From Ampullaceana balthica (taxonomy: Eukaryota > Mollusca > Gastropoda > Lymnaeidae), in contig CALYLW010000976.1 of NCBI GenBank assembly GCA_944989445.1, forward strand, positions 248,001 to 312,000: 64,000 bases of DNA. Reading direction: 5' to 3'. The position numbers and the translations under genes are program-made. Shown piece by piece: positions 46,037 to 59,325 of this stretch. The notes under the pieces were generated by a model. It had not been told where the DNA came from and ran no database searches. It saw only the letters and a program-made list of their open reading frames with translations. The number at the start of each line of letters is the position of its first letter. Within the stretch, counting starts at the first letter, position 1.

Positions 46037-47860
46037 TAGCAGACCAATCGTGCGTTACAACGATCTCAGTAAAACAAAAGGTACATATAAAAAGAAATTA
46101 CATTAAGGGTCACCGGGCCAATCAGTTTAACATATGAATTTCGAAAATCTGTTCATTTCAATAAATTTCATAACAAATATAGTTATTTATATTTCTCAAT
46201 ATCGTGTAAAATTGAATGGGGAAAACAATATTAAAAGTTTGTTAAAAAAACAATTAGGGCCCCAGCCCCGAGAAAATGGACATTATGAGTTCAGTGCCTC
46301 AATTCATTAAGGGGCCCCAGGGCCCATTCGGTTCAATATGTTAATTTAAAAACCTGTTCGTTTAAATTCAGTTTCATCATAGATATATTTCTCAAGATCG
46401 TTAAAAATAGAATGGCAAAGAATATCTCAAACATATAAGAAATAAAGACATTTAGGGATGTTACGTCGTTGTATGGGTACTTGTAATGACCAAATAATAT
46501 CTCAACATGTATGAAATAAAGACATTTAGGGATGTCACGTCGTTGTATGGGTACTTGTAATGACCAAATAACATCTCAAACATATAAGAAATAAAGACAT
46601 TTAGGGATGTTACGTCGTTGTATGGGTACTTGTAATGACCAAATAATATCTCAACATGTATGAAATAAAGACATTTAGGGATGTTACGTCGTTGTCTGGG
46701 TACTTGTAATGATCAAATAATATCTCAAACATATAAGAAATAAAGACATTTAGTGCTGTTACGTCGTTGTATGGGTACTTGTAATGACCAAATAACATCT
46801 CAAACATATAAGAAATAAAGACATTTAGTGCTGTTACGTCGTTGTCTGGGTACTTGTAATGACAAAATAACATCTCAAACATATAAGAAATAAAGACATT
46901 TAGGGATGTTACGTCGTTGTCTAGGTACTTGTAATGACCACAAGGACAGGCTACAACTCAAAGTAACTCCAACACCATTATAACATACATAAGTTTTATT
47001 AACGTCCAACAAGGTCCTTCCGCACGCAACAACAGCAAATATCCAACTCACTATAGACTCTCAACCGTCCCTACGTCACGTTCACTATCACGCGTCACAT
47101 CTCATGCTATGTCATGGTGTTCCATACCATGCGCACTATTCCGCACTGCACCACAGACTCGTACAAACACATACACATCGGGAAAACCCCATTAGCTATA
47201 ATATTTCCCTGACAAGGGCCCCCAGCCCTGAACAATTGGACATTACAAGTGCAGTGTCCTTTGTTATTTTAAATGGGCTACCAAGTTTTTATATATAAAG
47301 TTTGGTTAAGATTAATTCATTTACTCATTTACTAATTTTTATATGGCTCATATAATCAAAAAACTACATTAAGGGCACCAGGGCCCATTTAGTGCAATTT
47401 GTCAAGTTCAAAACACCTGTTTATTTCAATCAATTTCATAGTGGATATATTTATGTATATTTCTCAAGATCTTTAATATTTGAATGGGGAATAAAATCTT
47501 GAACGTTTATGAAAAAATACATTTTGGGCCCCCAGTCCCGCAGAAATGGACGTTAGGAAATTTTATTCCCCATAATATTTCAATATTGGCTACCAAGTTG
47601 TTATATACAAAGTTTGGTTAAGATCAATCAATTTACCTAATAGCTAACGCTTAAACTAATTTTTATGTAGCTCATATAAGAAAAAAATCATATTATGGGC
47701 CCCCGGCTCCCCATGAGTGTTAATTTTGAAAAATAAAGTTGCCAGTGACCATCCCAGGCGCGTACTCAAAAGTCTCCAAAAGTTTCATGGTGATCGGATG
47801 AATGGTTTAGTCAGCTATAAAGTACATGCATACATACATACTTCTGTATATATATATTAT
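46030..47860. mobile_element. Unclassified 1.8-kb insertion between TA runs
   Basis: Absent from duplication copy 1 at the matching place (about 4,125-4,150). It starts after a TA run with ctagcagaccaatcgtgcgt and ends catacatacatacttctg. Inside are four variants of a gggcccccagNcccgNaNaatggac phrase (46,254; 47,213; 47,519; 47,690), also present at 56,096. The 3' half (gtttcatggtgatcggatga) resembles tails of widespread invertebrate retroelements. No long coding frame. The class was not determined. Confidence 0.55.
46425..46937. repeat. 75-bp minisatellite (about 7 units)
   Basis: Units contain aagaaataaagacatttagg and ttacgtcgttgtatgggtac. Some units are 74 bp. It lies inside the 46.0-47.9 kb insertion. 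Confidence 0.94.
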
Positions 47861-48289
47861 TCAAAAAGTTGTAAAACAAAATTTGAATAAAACTTGAAGT
47901 GCAAACTAATGGTATGATAAATTTAAAGGAAAAAAATCCATTTGTTCTAATGAGATATAAGGGTGGAATATCCCAAGAATATCCCAATAATATCAGTTTA
48001 CCTGATCAATTTCTTTTTATATATTCAATATGAATATCATTTTAAAATAGGCTTTTTTAATTATGAGATTATTATATAATGGGGGAATATCCAAATAATA
48101 TCCCAATAATATCAGTTCACCTGATGAATTTCTTTTGATATATTTAAAAATATCATTTTAAAATAGGAAATTTTAATTATGAGATTATGATATAATCCCA
48201 TATATATTTAATAATAATAACCTATTGCAATACTAAAGCTTAACATAACAAAATGCTTAATATAATTCTAAATTGCAATGCTTAAAATA

Positions 48290-48430
48290 TAATCCACATT
48301 AAATATCCAGGTAATTGTCTCTGACTGGTATAAAGTATAATCCACATTAAATCACCAGGTAATTGTCTCTGACTGGTATAAAATATAATCCACATTAAAT
48401 CCCCAGGTAATTGTCTCTGACTGGTATAAG
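48290..48430. repeat. 48-bp minisatellite (copy 2, 3 units)
   Basis: Same unit as at 4,363-4,748 but only about three copies, located at the equivalent place in the duplication. Confidence 0.9.
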
Positions 48431-50232
48431 TGAATCTTCCAGTTATTTAACTTTGATCAAGAATTATGGGGGTGAGTACCTTATGTAGATAAGACGTTTT
48501 TTAAATATTTTATTACATTGAAAAAATGTTTTGAATTAAATCAAAACAAATATATGTTAAACATAGTTTTAAACAATTGTAACATTCATCTACATCAATA
48601 CTGATAGCATTCAGACCAAATTAAATTCTAGCTGCTGAAGAGGTAATAATTATTTCTTATAAATATTGTTTAATCTTCTTTTTTTTAATCTACAAAGAGC
48701 TATCATTATTTATTAATATTGTAGTTTTTTTTCTTAATTGAACAACGGTAAGTCAATAATTTAAAACAAATATCTGTCAAAATAATTTTTTTAAACACTC
48801 TATAGGATATAAAATGTAAATTATCTCAATAAGAAAAGCAAAGTTCTTTTATCAAAAGCAGATAGGAAATAATAGAGTAAAATATTGTAAATTTTAAATG
48901 TATTGATCAAGATGTATTTATTGATGAAAAAGCATGACTTACTCTTAAAGCTGTATAATAAAAAAATATTAAAAAGACAGTTGAGACTAATTGAAATTAT
49001 TGTTAATATACATAATATATTTATTGACAATCAATACAAAAACATATAATTTAATACTAATATTTATATTTTTTTAAAAACAGTTTCACAAAGATATTAC
49101 TGTTTCTTTTAAGTTATTCAATTTAAGTTGATAAAGTTAGTGTATAACATTTTCTTCAAAATATGGGAAGGAGACCTATGTTCTTTTTATTGTAAAATGT
49201 AATGTCATAATCTAAAATATGGATCACATTTAAGTATTACTGATAATAATTAATTAAGGCATCATAAAGATGTCATTGAGTGTTAAATAGAAAATGACAG
49301 TGATAAAATATAAAATATAGAGGTGCCAGATTATATAAGGGATTTAGACAATAAATTATCTTAATCAGACAAACAAATCTCTTATTAGTAGTAGAGAAGA
49401 GATGCAAGATTGAAAACTGTACATATCTATTGTATCAAAGTGTATTCATGTACAAAATATGATAATAGTTAATGCTTTAAAATAAATAGATCAATTCAAT
49501 GTTTACGGATAAAGAAATAAGTTTCCATAAATAAAATTAAAATAAAGTGAAGTCACAGCAAATTTAATTTCATTTTTATTATACTGAACCAATTAATTAT
49601 AATATGGTAGGAATAAATAAAATATTTCATGAACTATTGCAAACATAAGAAAATCCCTTATTTTATTATGTTTCAATTTTTCTTTCATTCCAGGATCAGG
49701 CTTGTTTTATTATCAATTGTTGTTTAACTAAATTTTATATTATTACACAATAATAAGGAAAAAAAAACATTTACAAATAAATATTACTTTAGTTTCTTTT
49801 AATTTAAACATTTAAATTATATTAAATTAAATCATTTGTTATTAAATAGGTTGGATAAAAATGTATGAAGCAAAACAAAACTTAAAAAGACTTATAATTC
49901 ATAACATTGTAAGAATGTTCTTGAAGTTTTAAATAAAAAGACAAAGTCTGATTAATGGGTTTCATTAAAATATAATTTAAAAAAAATAATAATTCATTAT
50001 AGCATTATAAATATGTCATTTGAGTGTTAAATAGAAGATGACATTGATAAAGTATAACATTATATTGGTGTCAGCTTAAGTTATGTTGATAAAATAATGC
50101 ACATTTTAAAGGAATAATTTTTACTTACATTTAAATAGTTGGAAAAAATGAAAAACACAATATCTAAGGAGACTAAAATCTTTATGATATTTTTAAAGCT
50201 AAAAATAAATTTCCATTTTCTCCAGTACTTGT

Positions 50233-50795
50233 TACAAAACTAGTAAAATTGAATTTATTAAACACTATTTTATGATTTTGTATTATAATTTATACTTAAT
50301 TGCTTTCTTTCCCTTTATTACTATGCTATCACAAGAAAGAAAAAACAACTACTACAAGAAAATTATTTGTGTGTGTTAACACAAATATTTTGAAGAGATA
50401 TTTATAAATATAATGCATATTAAAACATTTTTTAATGCCACAAAAAGAATAAACAATTATAATGAAGTAAGAAGTTAATTAATTACAATATAGTTTAAAC
50501 AACATCATTATTTTTAAGTTTAATAAATATAAAATTTACATTGGACACCTCATTTTTAAATAAATAAATACTATTAACTAATGTAATTTTCATTTTCTAA
50601 TGCTATTTGTTAGTGTGTATCAATAACCAGGTGAAAAATATTTCTTTCTTTTTGAAATAAATATAGTAAAAAAATGAAGAATTAATTAATATTTTGTTGA
50701 TTCATTAATAATTAATTAAATTGATGCTAAATCCAATTCACTACATAGTATTAATAATAGTGTAAGGCAATGTCCATAGTACTAAAGTATGAATA
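50233..50795. other. Copy-2-specific segment of about 560 bp
   Basis: Sequence between cagtacttgttac and aacaggaaaaaaatagcaat has no counterpart in copy 1 (6,490-6,520). It is AT-rich with no recognisable ends, so insertion here or deletion in copy 1 cannot be told apart. Confidence 0.55.
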
Positions 50796-52274
50796 GAAAC
50801 AGGAAAAAAATAGCAATCAAATTCAAATAGCCATTCATTTTAATACATTAAAATTTATATGTATATAATCTAAATAATATGGTAATCTCTGTTCTTAATT
50901 TTTAGACTTAGTACATTTTTATAAAACAATTTGTATTATTTTAATAGCAAAGGTCAAAGGTATTGTATCCGTATTCAGACTATCACGACTTTGACTGTGA
51001 TAACTCAATACTATACTTCTCAATTGTCTATAACTTATAACTAAATGCAATATCAATAGTCTCAAAAGGCTATATCGTATAGTCTACAGAGTTTATGTAT
51101 TAAATATACTCTTTAAAACTTTTTTTATTTGATTTTTAAATAGCTTTCATTATTGTTTTTATTTTAAAACTAACACTAGGAACACTGTCACAGACTTTAA
51201 AAAATGTTACTATGTATTCTTCACAGTAAATTAAATCACATTGTATGATTTCAACTCTAAGACTAGGTCGAGAGTCTCGGCAGAATGGTAGTAGCTATTA
51301 CCGCATCAGAAATAGTAGCATAGTTAATACGTTTCGTTATTTTTGTGCAATTAATTAAAAGTATTTCTAATATATTTAATAAATTTAGTTTAAGTGGTAA
51401 GCCTGCGCGTCATGTATCCATAGTAACTAATAGAAACGTCGGATTCAAAATTTTATATATTTTTTTAAATTATAAAAACAAATTTAATTAAATTAATTTT
51501 TAGTTGTCATTTTCATTAAAAAGAATTAATTATATTTTATTTTTTTAAAGCAATTTATTAATTAAAGATATTCATACACTAAGGGAATTTATTATAATTA
51601 TAATTATATTTTAATGTTTAAGTCCGCTAAAAATGTTCCTGATACTGTTTTAGTAATTATAATAATGTTAGATCACATAATTCAAATGTTCATTCGATTA
51701 CACTTAAAAATTATTAATTTATAACTTTTTAAAATTTGTTTTAAAATAATTTATGTATAACTAGTATTGGTTCAATAATTTGAATAATTGTCTATTTAAT
51801 TATTTTTTTTTAACTTTAATATGCATAAATTTGTTTTAATAAAAGGTTGAATTTGAAGTACTCATATTTAGTATTTGTAATATATAAGTATTGATATGGC
51901 CCATCTATTAAACTATTGCAGACGACAGACGAATCTTTTGATCATTCCAAGGAAGATATTCACTAGCTGACAGAACTTGAAACTCTTTTGACCGTACTTA
52001 GCGTTTTTATTTAATTTTAACTGAGCAGATGTCTAACAATGTGTACATACAGTTTTTATTTATTTTAAATAATTGATTAGCGTAATTGTAAAAATTATTA
52101 AAAGTTGAAATGTACTCACAGTGTCGATAAATAGGACAAAGATGAACAAGGGTCTATCAAATAAAAGGTATTTTTTTAATCGAACATAAAATATGTATAC
52201 ACTTTTTTTTATTTAATAAAATAGTTATTTTGCTATTTTTTATAATTGTTTAATCTTTTATTTTCTATTTCCAG

Positions 52275-52847
52275 AGTTTCAATGAGTTACAAAACAGGAA
52301 GCGTCCGAGAGAGAGAGAGAGAGCGTCGAAGAGAGAAAAAGTAAGAGAGCGACAGACCGAGAGAGAGAGAGAGAGAGAGATAAAGCATCAAAAGAAAAAG
52401 TGAAAGAGAAAGAATCAAAAGAGAGAAAAAGAGAGAGTGAGAAAGCGTCCTAATAAGATAAATAATGTGTAAGAGAGTAAAAGAGAGACAAAGACAGCGA
52501 CAAAGACATCAACAGAGGGAGAGAGATGGAGAATAAAACTGATATAGATATAGCATATGACGGAAAAATAGAAAAAAACATTTAGAATACAAGAGTTAAT
52601 TTAGATTTGATTTTATTAATATATCAAATAACTACCTTATTCAGAATATTGCCAAGAGCACATCCACAGTGAATTTGACATACATGACGGACAACCAGAT
52701 GTCAAAGATGGCAGGTGTGACAAGAAATATCAATCAAGTTTTTGCTCAGGTAATATTATGTTGATATAAATTTGATTGATATACAACATATAATGAAAAC
52801 TTTCTTGAACATTTTCAATGATACCAGTTGAATTACAATATATATAT

Positions 52848-52910
<63 letters not shown>
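52275..52910. repeat. GA-rich tracts (copy 2)
   Basis: Counterparts of 8,583-8,850 and 9,144-9,222. The second run (52,847-52,910) is a near-pure (GA)n. The small exon at 52,645-52,749 lies between them. Confidence 0.8.
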
Positions 52911-52913
<3 letters not shown>

Positions 52914-54372
52914 GTGTGAGAAAGACATGAATCGTTATAAATTTGTCTTATTGTAATTATAACATATTTTATTTATATCATAATTAGATCATCTTAAAGA
53001 ACAAAGCCAAGAAAAAAATAAACCAGATGACAGTCAACAAGATGACTCAGAGGAGAGCCAGGAAGATGACACAAATGACAGTCAGGTTGCTGAAACAAAT
53101 GTCAAATGCAACACGAAGGATCTTCCATATATTTTCTGTAGTAAATCTCCTTTTATATATTTGTTTATATCTAACAATACAAGAGTTTAATTTCAATCGC
53201 TATTATTGTTGTATCCAACATTCTATATCCACGTTTATTGGATGTTGATATAATTTTTAACATTTTACTTTTTTGACACTTTCTATGATTTAAACAAAAA
53301 TGTCTCATAATTCATAATAGAAATTAATCTTTGAATCTATTGAAATGAAATAATAGACTAAATGAAATCTATTTCAATAGAGATAATAGAAGAGAGACAG
53401 GTGTAACACATGGACTAAAATGTACTTTCTTTGATGACCTTGTCAGGTACACATGAAACCCAGGTGTCAGAAGGAGGAGAAGCAGATCTACACAAACATT
53501 ACAACAGCTGTAAGAAGAATCCAGGTCACAAACAGTTTATACCTGTCAACGATTTTAACATCAATCACCTGCCTGAAGGTAACCATGACAACCTCCTAGT
53601 TGAGTACATCAAAGTTGTGGCTGACCTCACTGTCAGGGTAGATGTTAAAATGACCAGTACAGAAAGACCAGAGTTTTGGCCAAACACCAAACAACCATAT
53701 GCATTTTATAACATGAGAGGAAGTGACGTCATGAGAGTAGGGACTGGGAGGGTGAGGTATGTAAACATTGGACACAACAAGGAAACTTGTCCATGTCACA
53801 AGTGTCAACAGTCCTACACACCCAGCAAAGTGTGGGGGAAGGTAAGAATGAAGACGGCCAGACACGTGGTGTTTGATGACCTTGAGGCGAGACATACCAG
53901 GTGTAGATTGTTCTATGATAGACAAGATAGTCCACTGGTCACTCTTGAAGGAAGGATTGTGGTTGGTGCAGACATTGAGGAAGACTGGTGTAAGTTGGAA
54001 TGTGTGACATGTGACGTAGATTTACTGAGCAAACTGGAAAAGATGGTGGACCACTGGTATAATCTATGGAAGAAAGTAGACAACAAATACAATAGATGTG
54101 GAGACAAGTTGACATTGATAGTATCACATCCACATGGATGTCCTAAACAGATCTCTGTAGGACACTTGATTGACAGATACACGGTGAATAATGATATGTC
54201 CAGGTACACGTACACAACATGTACATGTCCAGGCAGTAGTGGGGCTTTTGTCCACCCACTAGGGTATGATGTTGGCTGGACGTATGTCCATGTCCACAGT
54301 GGGGTCAACTCTGAGGGCAAGAAATTCTATAGGTGCCAACAAACAACATATATCAACACTGTAACTTCATAA
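52645..54372 (+). CDS. Unrecognised gene with possible trypsin-like domain, open copy
   Basis: Three 3' exons in consistent phase: 52,645-52,749 (34 residues), 52,988-53,140 (acidic, KPDDSQQDDSEESQEDDTND) and 53,447-54,372 (308 residues to TAA). No stops interrupt them. In the last exon, a His in KTARHVVFDD, an Asp in CVTCDVDLLSKLEK and a Ser in CTCPGSSGAFVHP come in the order and spacing of a chymotrypsin-fold triad; the TA-x-H and G-x-S-G contexts fit trypsin-like peptidases. A CHKC pair and many other cysteines suggest disulfides or metal binding. This is a fold-level inference; I do not recognise the family by name. The 5' exons are missing, so signal peptide and start are unknown. Copy 1 at 8,947-10,838 is a broken duplicate. 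Confidence 0.72.
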
Positions 54373-54415
54373 TTAACAAAAATACTAGCTATACAGTTTT
54401 GCTTAAATGCTTTAT

Positions 54416-54965
54416 TTTTTAAAAAAAGGAAACAATTAATATGAGTATTTCAGACATTTTTTTCCAACGAACTTTTAGTTCAGGGAATTCCTTAATCAAT
54501 TTAGAAACATCTAAGCTGTTGCTAGGTTCATACTCGATTGCTAATATAGCGAGGTCTGACAATCTTGTTTGGGATGTTGATGTTCTCAAATAGTTCTTGA
54601 TTAGTTTTAGTTTTGAAAAACTACGTTCCCAGGATGCAACACTTATTGGAAGAGTTATTACGATTCTTAAAGCAATGCTCAAGTTTGGATTATTATTCAT
54701 TTTTGTTATGAATTTCAAAACTTCCAAGGGCAATAAATCTTTTTCCAATAGAGAACACACCACTGATATTTCATCACAAAGTTCACTTTTATTTATATCT
54801 GATGATTATCCATCAGTTAAAATTGTTTCTAAATCTTTGCAATTTTCCAAAATTATAGAAGAACTGATTTCTTTTACTTCATATATATTATATAGAAAAC
54901 AGAATTAACTGTGGTGATGCTGCAGCTGAAGAAATCTTTGTTCTAAAGATTTGATTGCAGTGTCA
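54416..54965 (-). mobile_element. hAT transposase C-terminal fragment
   Basis: The 114-residue frame 54,763-54,419 contains ITLPISVASWERSFSKLKLI and TRLSDLAILAIEYE, the hAT dimerisation region (the usual CERSFS Cys is Trp here). Upstream sequence to about 54,965 continues the homology with stops. It begins directly after protease-like copy 2 and belongs to a different hAT lineage from the 57.6-kb element. Confidence 0.85.
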
Positions 54966-55467
54966 ATAAGGTTGTAAAAGAATTCCCTCCAAACAATATT
55001 TTTTAAAAATGATTGATAAACTAATGAACAACAAGTAAATGTTAAATAAATTATACAAAATGAACTTAAAACTGCATTTCAAGGCCATCTCATTACATTT
55101 TCCGATGTAGATGTTCATTACACAGGGAGGACAAAGCTGTTATACAAAGTCTCGAAATAATGAATTAAATGTAAGTTCATGTTTGACGTATATTTTATGC
55201 AGTTTTTTGCATATCAGTACTGAGAAGTCAAGCAAATATTTTGGTCTTTACAGAATTAAATAAAACGAAACTGAGACAAATATTAGATAACTTACCTTTA
55301 ATGTGTAGATTGTAATAAAAAATTCACTAGGTCAATAAAATATTAAGTTTCAAAATTTACGGCGGGACGGTCCTTTTTTATCGTTTCTGTTTCAATGACC
55401 TGGGGCGCAAAAATGAGGCTCATTATAACCTTACTAGGGGCAAGTACCCGGCTCCCTCCCGGGTTTA
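54966..55467. other. Non-coding DNA
   Basis: No gene supported. It ends with a non-repetitive GC-richer patch (about 55,395-55,465) that leads into the CAA tract. Confidence 0.4.
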
Positions 55468-55962
55468 ACAACAACAGCAACAAAACAAAAACAACAAAAA
55501 CAACAACAAAACAACAAAAACAAAACAACAACAAAAACAACAAAAACAAAACAACAACAAAAACAACAAAAACAACAACAAAACAACAACAAAAACAACA
55601 ACAAAAACAAAACAACAACAAAACAACAACTACAACAACAACAACAAAACAACAACTACAACAACAACAGCAACAAGAACAAAGCAACAACAACAAATAC
55701 AACAGCAACAACAACAAAGCAACAACAACATGAAGGACATTGTCGTCGCAGGGCAAGGGATGTGGACAACAACAACAACAGCAAAAACAACACAAAACAA
55801 CAACAGCAACAACAACAAAAACAAAACAACAACAAAAACATCAACAACAAAACAACAACAAAACAACAACTACAACAACAACAGCAACAACAACAAAGCA
55901 ACAACAACAAAACAACAACTACAACAACAAAAGCAACAACAACAAAGCAACAACAACAAAAA
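55468..55962. repeat. (CAA)n low-complexity tract
   Basis: Long runs of caacaa/aacaac, interrupted at 55,731-55,770 by unique sequence (atgaaggacattgtcgtcgc). All long frames here are poly-Thr/Asn/Gln on plus or poly-Cys/Phe/Val/Leu on minus and are rejected as genes. Confidence 0.95.
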
Positions 55963-56049
55963 AAATTATTTTATGGCGATAATCGCCTTCTTGTTAATCT
56001 CGACACCAAAATGTTTATTAATTTGCGTCATTATTTTACGTCTTAATTT

Positions 56050-56280
56050 TCAATAATTTTTATTTTATATAGCTCATATAGGGAAAAACTACATTTTGGG
56101 CCCCCGGGCCCCAGTATCTTACATATATGGAACGAAACCTGTTTAATAACCTTTCCGGTATAATTTTGTGTACGTGTACCAAATTTCACGTTATTTGGTT
56201 GTCTGGATCTTGAGTTATTAGGGAACAGACAGACAGACAGACAACAAATTCGGCTTATATATAGAGAGATATTAGTGGAA
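56050..56280. mobile_element. Retroelement-like 3' tail
   Basis: tgggcccccgggccccagta is related to the phrases in the 46.0-47.9 kb insertion, followed by accaaatttcacgttatttg and a run of acagacagacagacag. This layout is common at 3' ends of invertebrate retroelements, but the class was not assigned. Confidence 0.5.
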
Positions 56281-56682
56281 TTTCTTATTTAGGAAGGGTC
56301 AGGACCACCAATTTTATAGTTTTTTTAATGTTTGCCCCTGCGCAAAATATCCTATCTACACCACTAGCAGGCGAGACGAACGGTATAACTACTCGTTATG
56401 AAGCTCACTGCGACCCGGGTTTAAATCTAATGTTATAATATAATATTTATAATCGCATATTATTTAAAGGCATTTGTTATAATATACAATTTTAAAAAAT
56501 GTTTATGGACTCATTTTTGGGACTTGTTTTTAAAATTCATTTACTTTTGTTAAAGTTCGTCTGCAGTTCCATAAAATGAATTTTGCGCCCTTTTTTTTAC
56601 TGCGTGCATTTGCACGGAAAGATGGAGTCCTAGTCCGGCCCTGGTGCTTGCACTTCTAAAAAAAATAATTGGTGCCTCTAGT
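56281..56682. other. Non-coding DNA
   Basis: Nothing identifiable beyond AT-rich sequence. A G/C patch (gtcctagtccggccctggtg) precedes the 29-bp array. Confidence 0.4.
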
Positions 56683-57172
56683 TTTAACATTAGCTGTAAC
56701 AGTTATCTAGTTTTAACATTAGCTGTAACAGTTATCTAGTTTTAACATTAGCTGTAACAGTTATCTAGTTTTAACATTAGCTGTAACAGTTATCTAGTTT
56801 TAACATTAGCTGTAACAGTTATCTAGTTTTAACATTAGCTGTAACAGTTATCTAGTTTTAACATTAGCTGTAACAGTTATCTAGTTTTAACATTAGCTGT
56901 AACAGTTATCTAGTTTTAACATTAGCTGTAACAGTTATCTAGTTTTAACATTAGCTGTAACATTTAGCTAGTTTTAACATTAGCTGTAACAGTTATCTAG
57001 TTTTAACATTAGCTGTAACAGTTATCTAGTTTTAACATTAGCTGTAACAGTTATCTAGTTTTAACATTAGCTGTAACAGTTATCTAGCTTTAACATTAGC
57101 TGTAACAGTTATCTAGCTTTAACATTAGCTGTAACAGTTATCTAGTTTTAACATTAGCTGTAACAGTTATCT
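56683..57172. repeat. 29-bp minisatellite (about 17 units), highly homogeneous
   Basis: Unit tagttttaacattagctgta plus acagttatc. Most units are identical; only a cttt variant in two units and one shifted unit (acatttagc, about 56,960) differ. Confidence 0.97.
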
Positions 57173-57574
57173 TGCTTACATTTGACTAGTATAAAAAAAA
57201 TGCAAAAGTCCAGTTGAAAAACTCAATTGTAAGTGTAAGATATGCAGGCAATCGTAGAATACATTTACATTTATCTAAAAAAATCTATAAACGTTTACAA
57301 CTTCATACGTTATAAAAATCTCTTTATAAAACGTACAAAAACGTAACACCACAATGTTATCACTAACTTAAAAACAGGAGGATAGAAAACACAGTGGAAA
57401 GAAGTAATAATACATGAGCCATTAAATTCAAATTTGAAAATACAACACATACACATTTTAATATAACACTTTGATAGACATAAGGATGAAAATTACTTTC
57501 CTTGTTTCATATGCAAGGAAAAAAACTGATTCAATTTCTTGTTCTTGCCGTCTTGCATGGCTTATCTATATATA
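57173..57574. other. Non-coding DNA
   Basis: No gene seen. The last bases (tctatatata, 57,565-57,574) include the target site of the next hAT element. Confidence 0.45.
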
Positions 57575-57828
57575 CAGTGGCGTAGCTAGGGTCATGTGCG
57601 CCCGGGGACATGACACAAAATTTGTGCCCCTTGTCGGACCGAAAGATTCTGGGGGCTTACTGACAAAAAAAAATTGTGTGTGGAAATGTTACGGTTTATA
57701 TGGTTCATTTGCGAAGCATTTTGTATTTTAATGAAATAGAATACAGACTAATATTTCTCTATACGGTTGTAAACAATTTATTTGAAGAAAAAGAATACTC
57801 AGTTATACATGACTCGAATAGACATAGT

Positions 57829-59325
57829 CTATAAAAAATTGCTCCTCCTTGATTTGAATGGCGCAAACTCATTAATCACGCTGTCAAAATTAATATTCTC
57901 AAGTGTTTCTCTTTCAATGCAAAGGAGTGCAAGATCACTCATACGATCTTGTCCCATTGAAGCACGTAAATAAGACAAAATAAGCTTCAGTTTGCTGAAG
58001 GTCCGCTCACAGCTTTCAGTTGAAACAGCAATTGTTAGAAGTATTTGACTTGAAATGCGCAAATACGTCATCTCCATATGAAACAATTAAACCAAGAAGA
58101 TCCAAAGGAGTTTCCGGTAGAACTTCAGTCTAGTTACTGAGCAGCATTTTTCAGTCTTCGGTTTCTGTGCACAATTCGTGACCATTGTCATCAGCGTCGT
58201 AGAAATTAGAAAAATCTAAGCAATTTTAACGAAGTGTATCGACTTTTGTCTCAGCAAGAAGAGTTTTTACGTCTAGTAAAAATCCAAATTTGTTGTTTAG
58301 TTTTTTTAGACGTAAAAACCGTATAGATATCTCTTTTTGGAGCCTATCAATTACGCTGTTCATATCACGTGAAATTTCTTCTTCTGCAGAAAGTCCTGCA
58401 TCTCTTGTTAATTCTCCAGGCATCCTCCGATGTCGTTTAATCCTTCTGTCAACCTCGATTCCCAAAGTTGTGTATCTTCTTTTCCATTGTCTTCCGCAAC
58501 CTGGCTCAAATTATGACGAATGTTGACAATTTCTGACTCAAGCGATTCAAGATCAGATGCTGCTTCCTTGAAATTAGGATTCTGCAACCGTTTCTGGACA
58601 CAATCAATTTTCCCAAGTATGATGTACCAGAAATGTAACAAAAATAGGAAGTTAAGGTTTAATATACCTACCAGCCAAGCTTCTGCATCACATCTAGTGT
58701 CAGGCGTCACATTATTTATGTTCTAATAATTTTTCCAACCGCCTACCAGTTCATCTAGTCCTCATAAATAACTTTAACAGCTTCTGATCGTGCATTCCAA
58801 CGTGTTTCAGACTCCCTCTTTATTGTGATTGGCAAAACTCTTTTTAATTCTTCCAAACGAGTTGTTGAACGAGAGAAAAATAAAAATGTATACTTTCAAC
58901 TGTTCCAAAAACGTGATAGTAACTGGATCCTGTTTAGTTGAGTGTACTCTTGGTAAGTTTAAGGTTTGGTTGTCACAGTTGATGCACAATGCTCTGTGAT
59001 TTCTGGCACATATTTACTGTTGAAGGCCGGATATATGCCCAGTCATTACAGCAGAATTGACATAACATTGTGACCGACAGTCACATAGTAATAGTATGCT
59101 ATTAGTATTAGATTCCAGTTTTTCTACGATAACTCTTTCAAGCAGGTTTGCTGCGTCTTTGGAATGTATCAGTACAAAACCTAAAAATGATTCTTTGATG
59201 GTTACTTTTTTAGTTATAAAATCAACATCCACAAATCTGATGACTTGAGAAAATTTTTCCAAGTGTCCTTGATCGAATGTTGAGTCAAGTAAGATACCGT
59301 AGCACTTGTTTTTTTCTGATTTCAC
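57829..59325 (-). pseudogene. hAT transposase (ZMYM1/DUF4371-type), frameshifted
   Basis: Read on the minus strand from 59,325: GILLDSTFDQGHLEKFSQVI and ITKKVTIKESFLGFVLIHSK match the RNase-H-like core region of DUF4371 hAT transposases. Fragments at 58,989-58,807, 58,710-58,408 and 58,465-58,226 follow. Last comes 58,086-57,829 with LTIAVSTESCERTFSKLKLI and LRASMGQDRMSDLALLCIE, the C-terminal dimerisation region. At least four frame breaks are present. N-terminal zinc-finger sequence would lie toward 61.2 kb, interrupted by the nested element. Confidence 0.85.

Larger units (their letters stand above)
47955..54372 (+). repeat. Segmental duplication, copy 2
   Basis: Direct copy of 4,159-10,850. 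It ends with the gene's stop codon region, after which unrelated sequence (a hAT fragment) follows; copy 1 continues into its minisatellites. The intron-like portion 48,430-52,640 is AT-rich and shows no other exon. Confidence 0.9.

Noticed and set aside
55343..56056. Poly-Cys/Phe/Val and poly-Asn/Thr/Gln frames
   Set aside because: All derive from the CAA tract.
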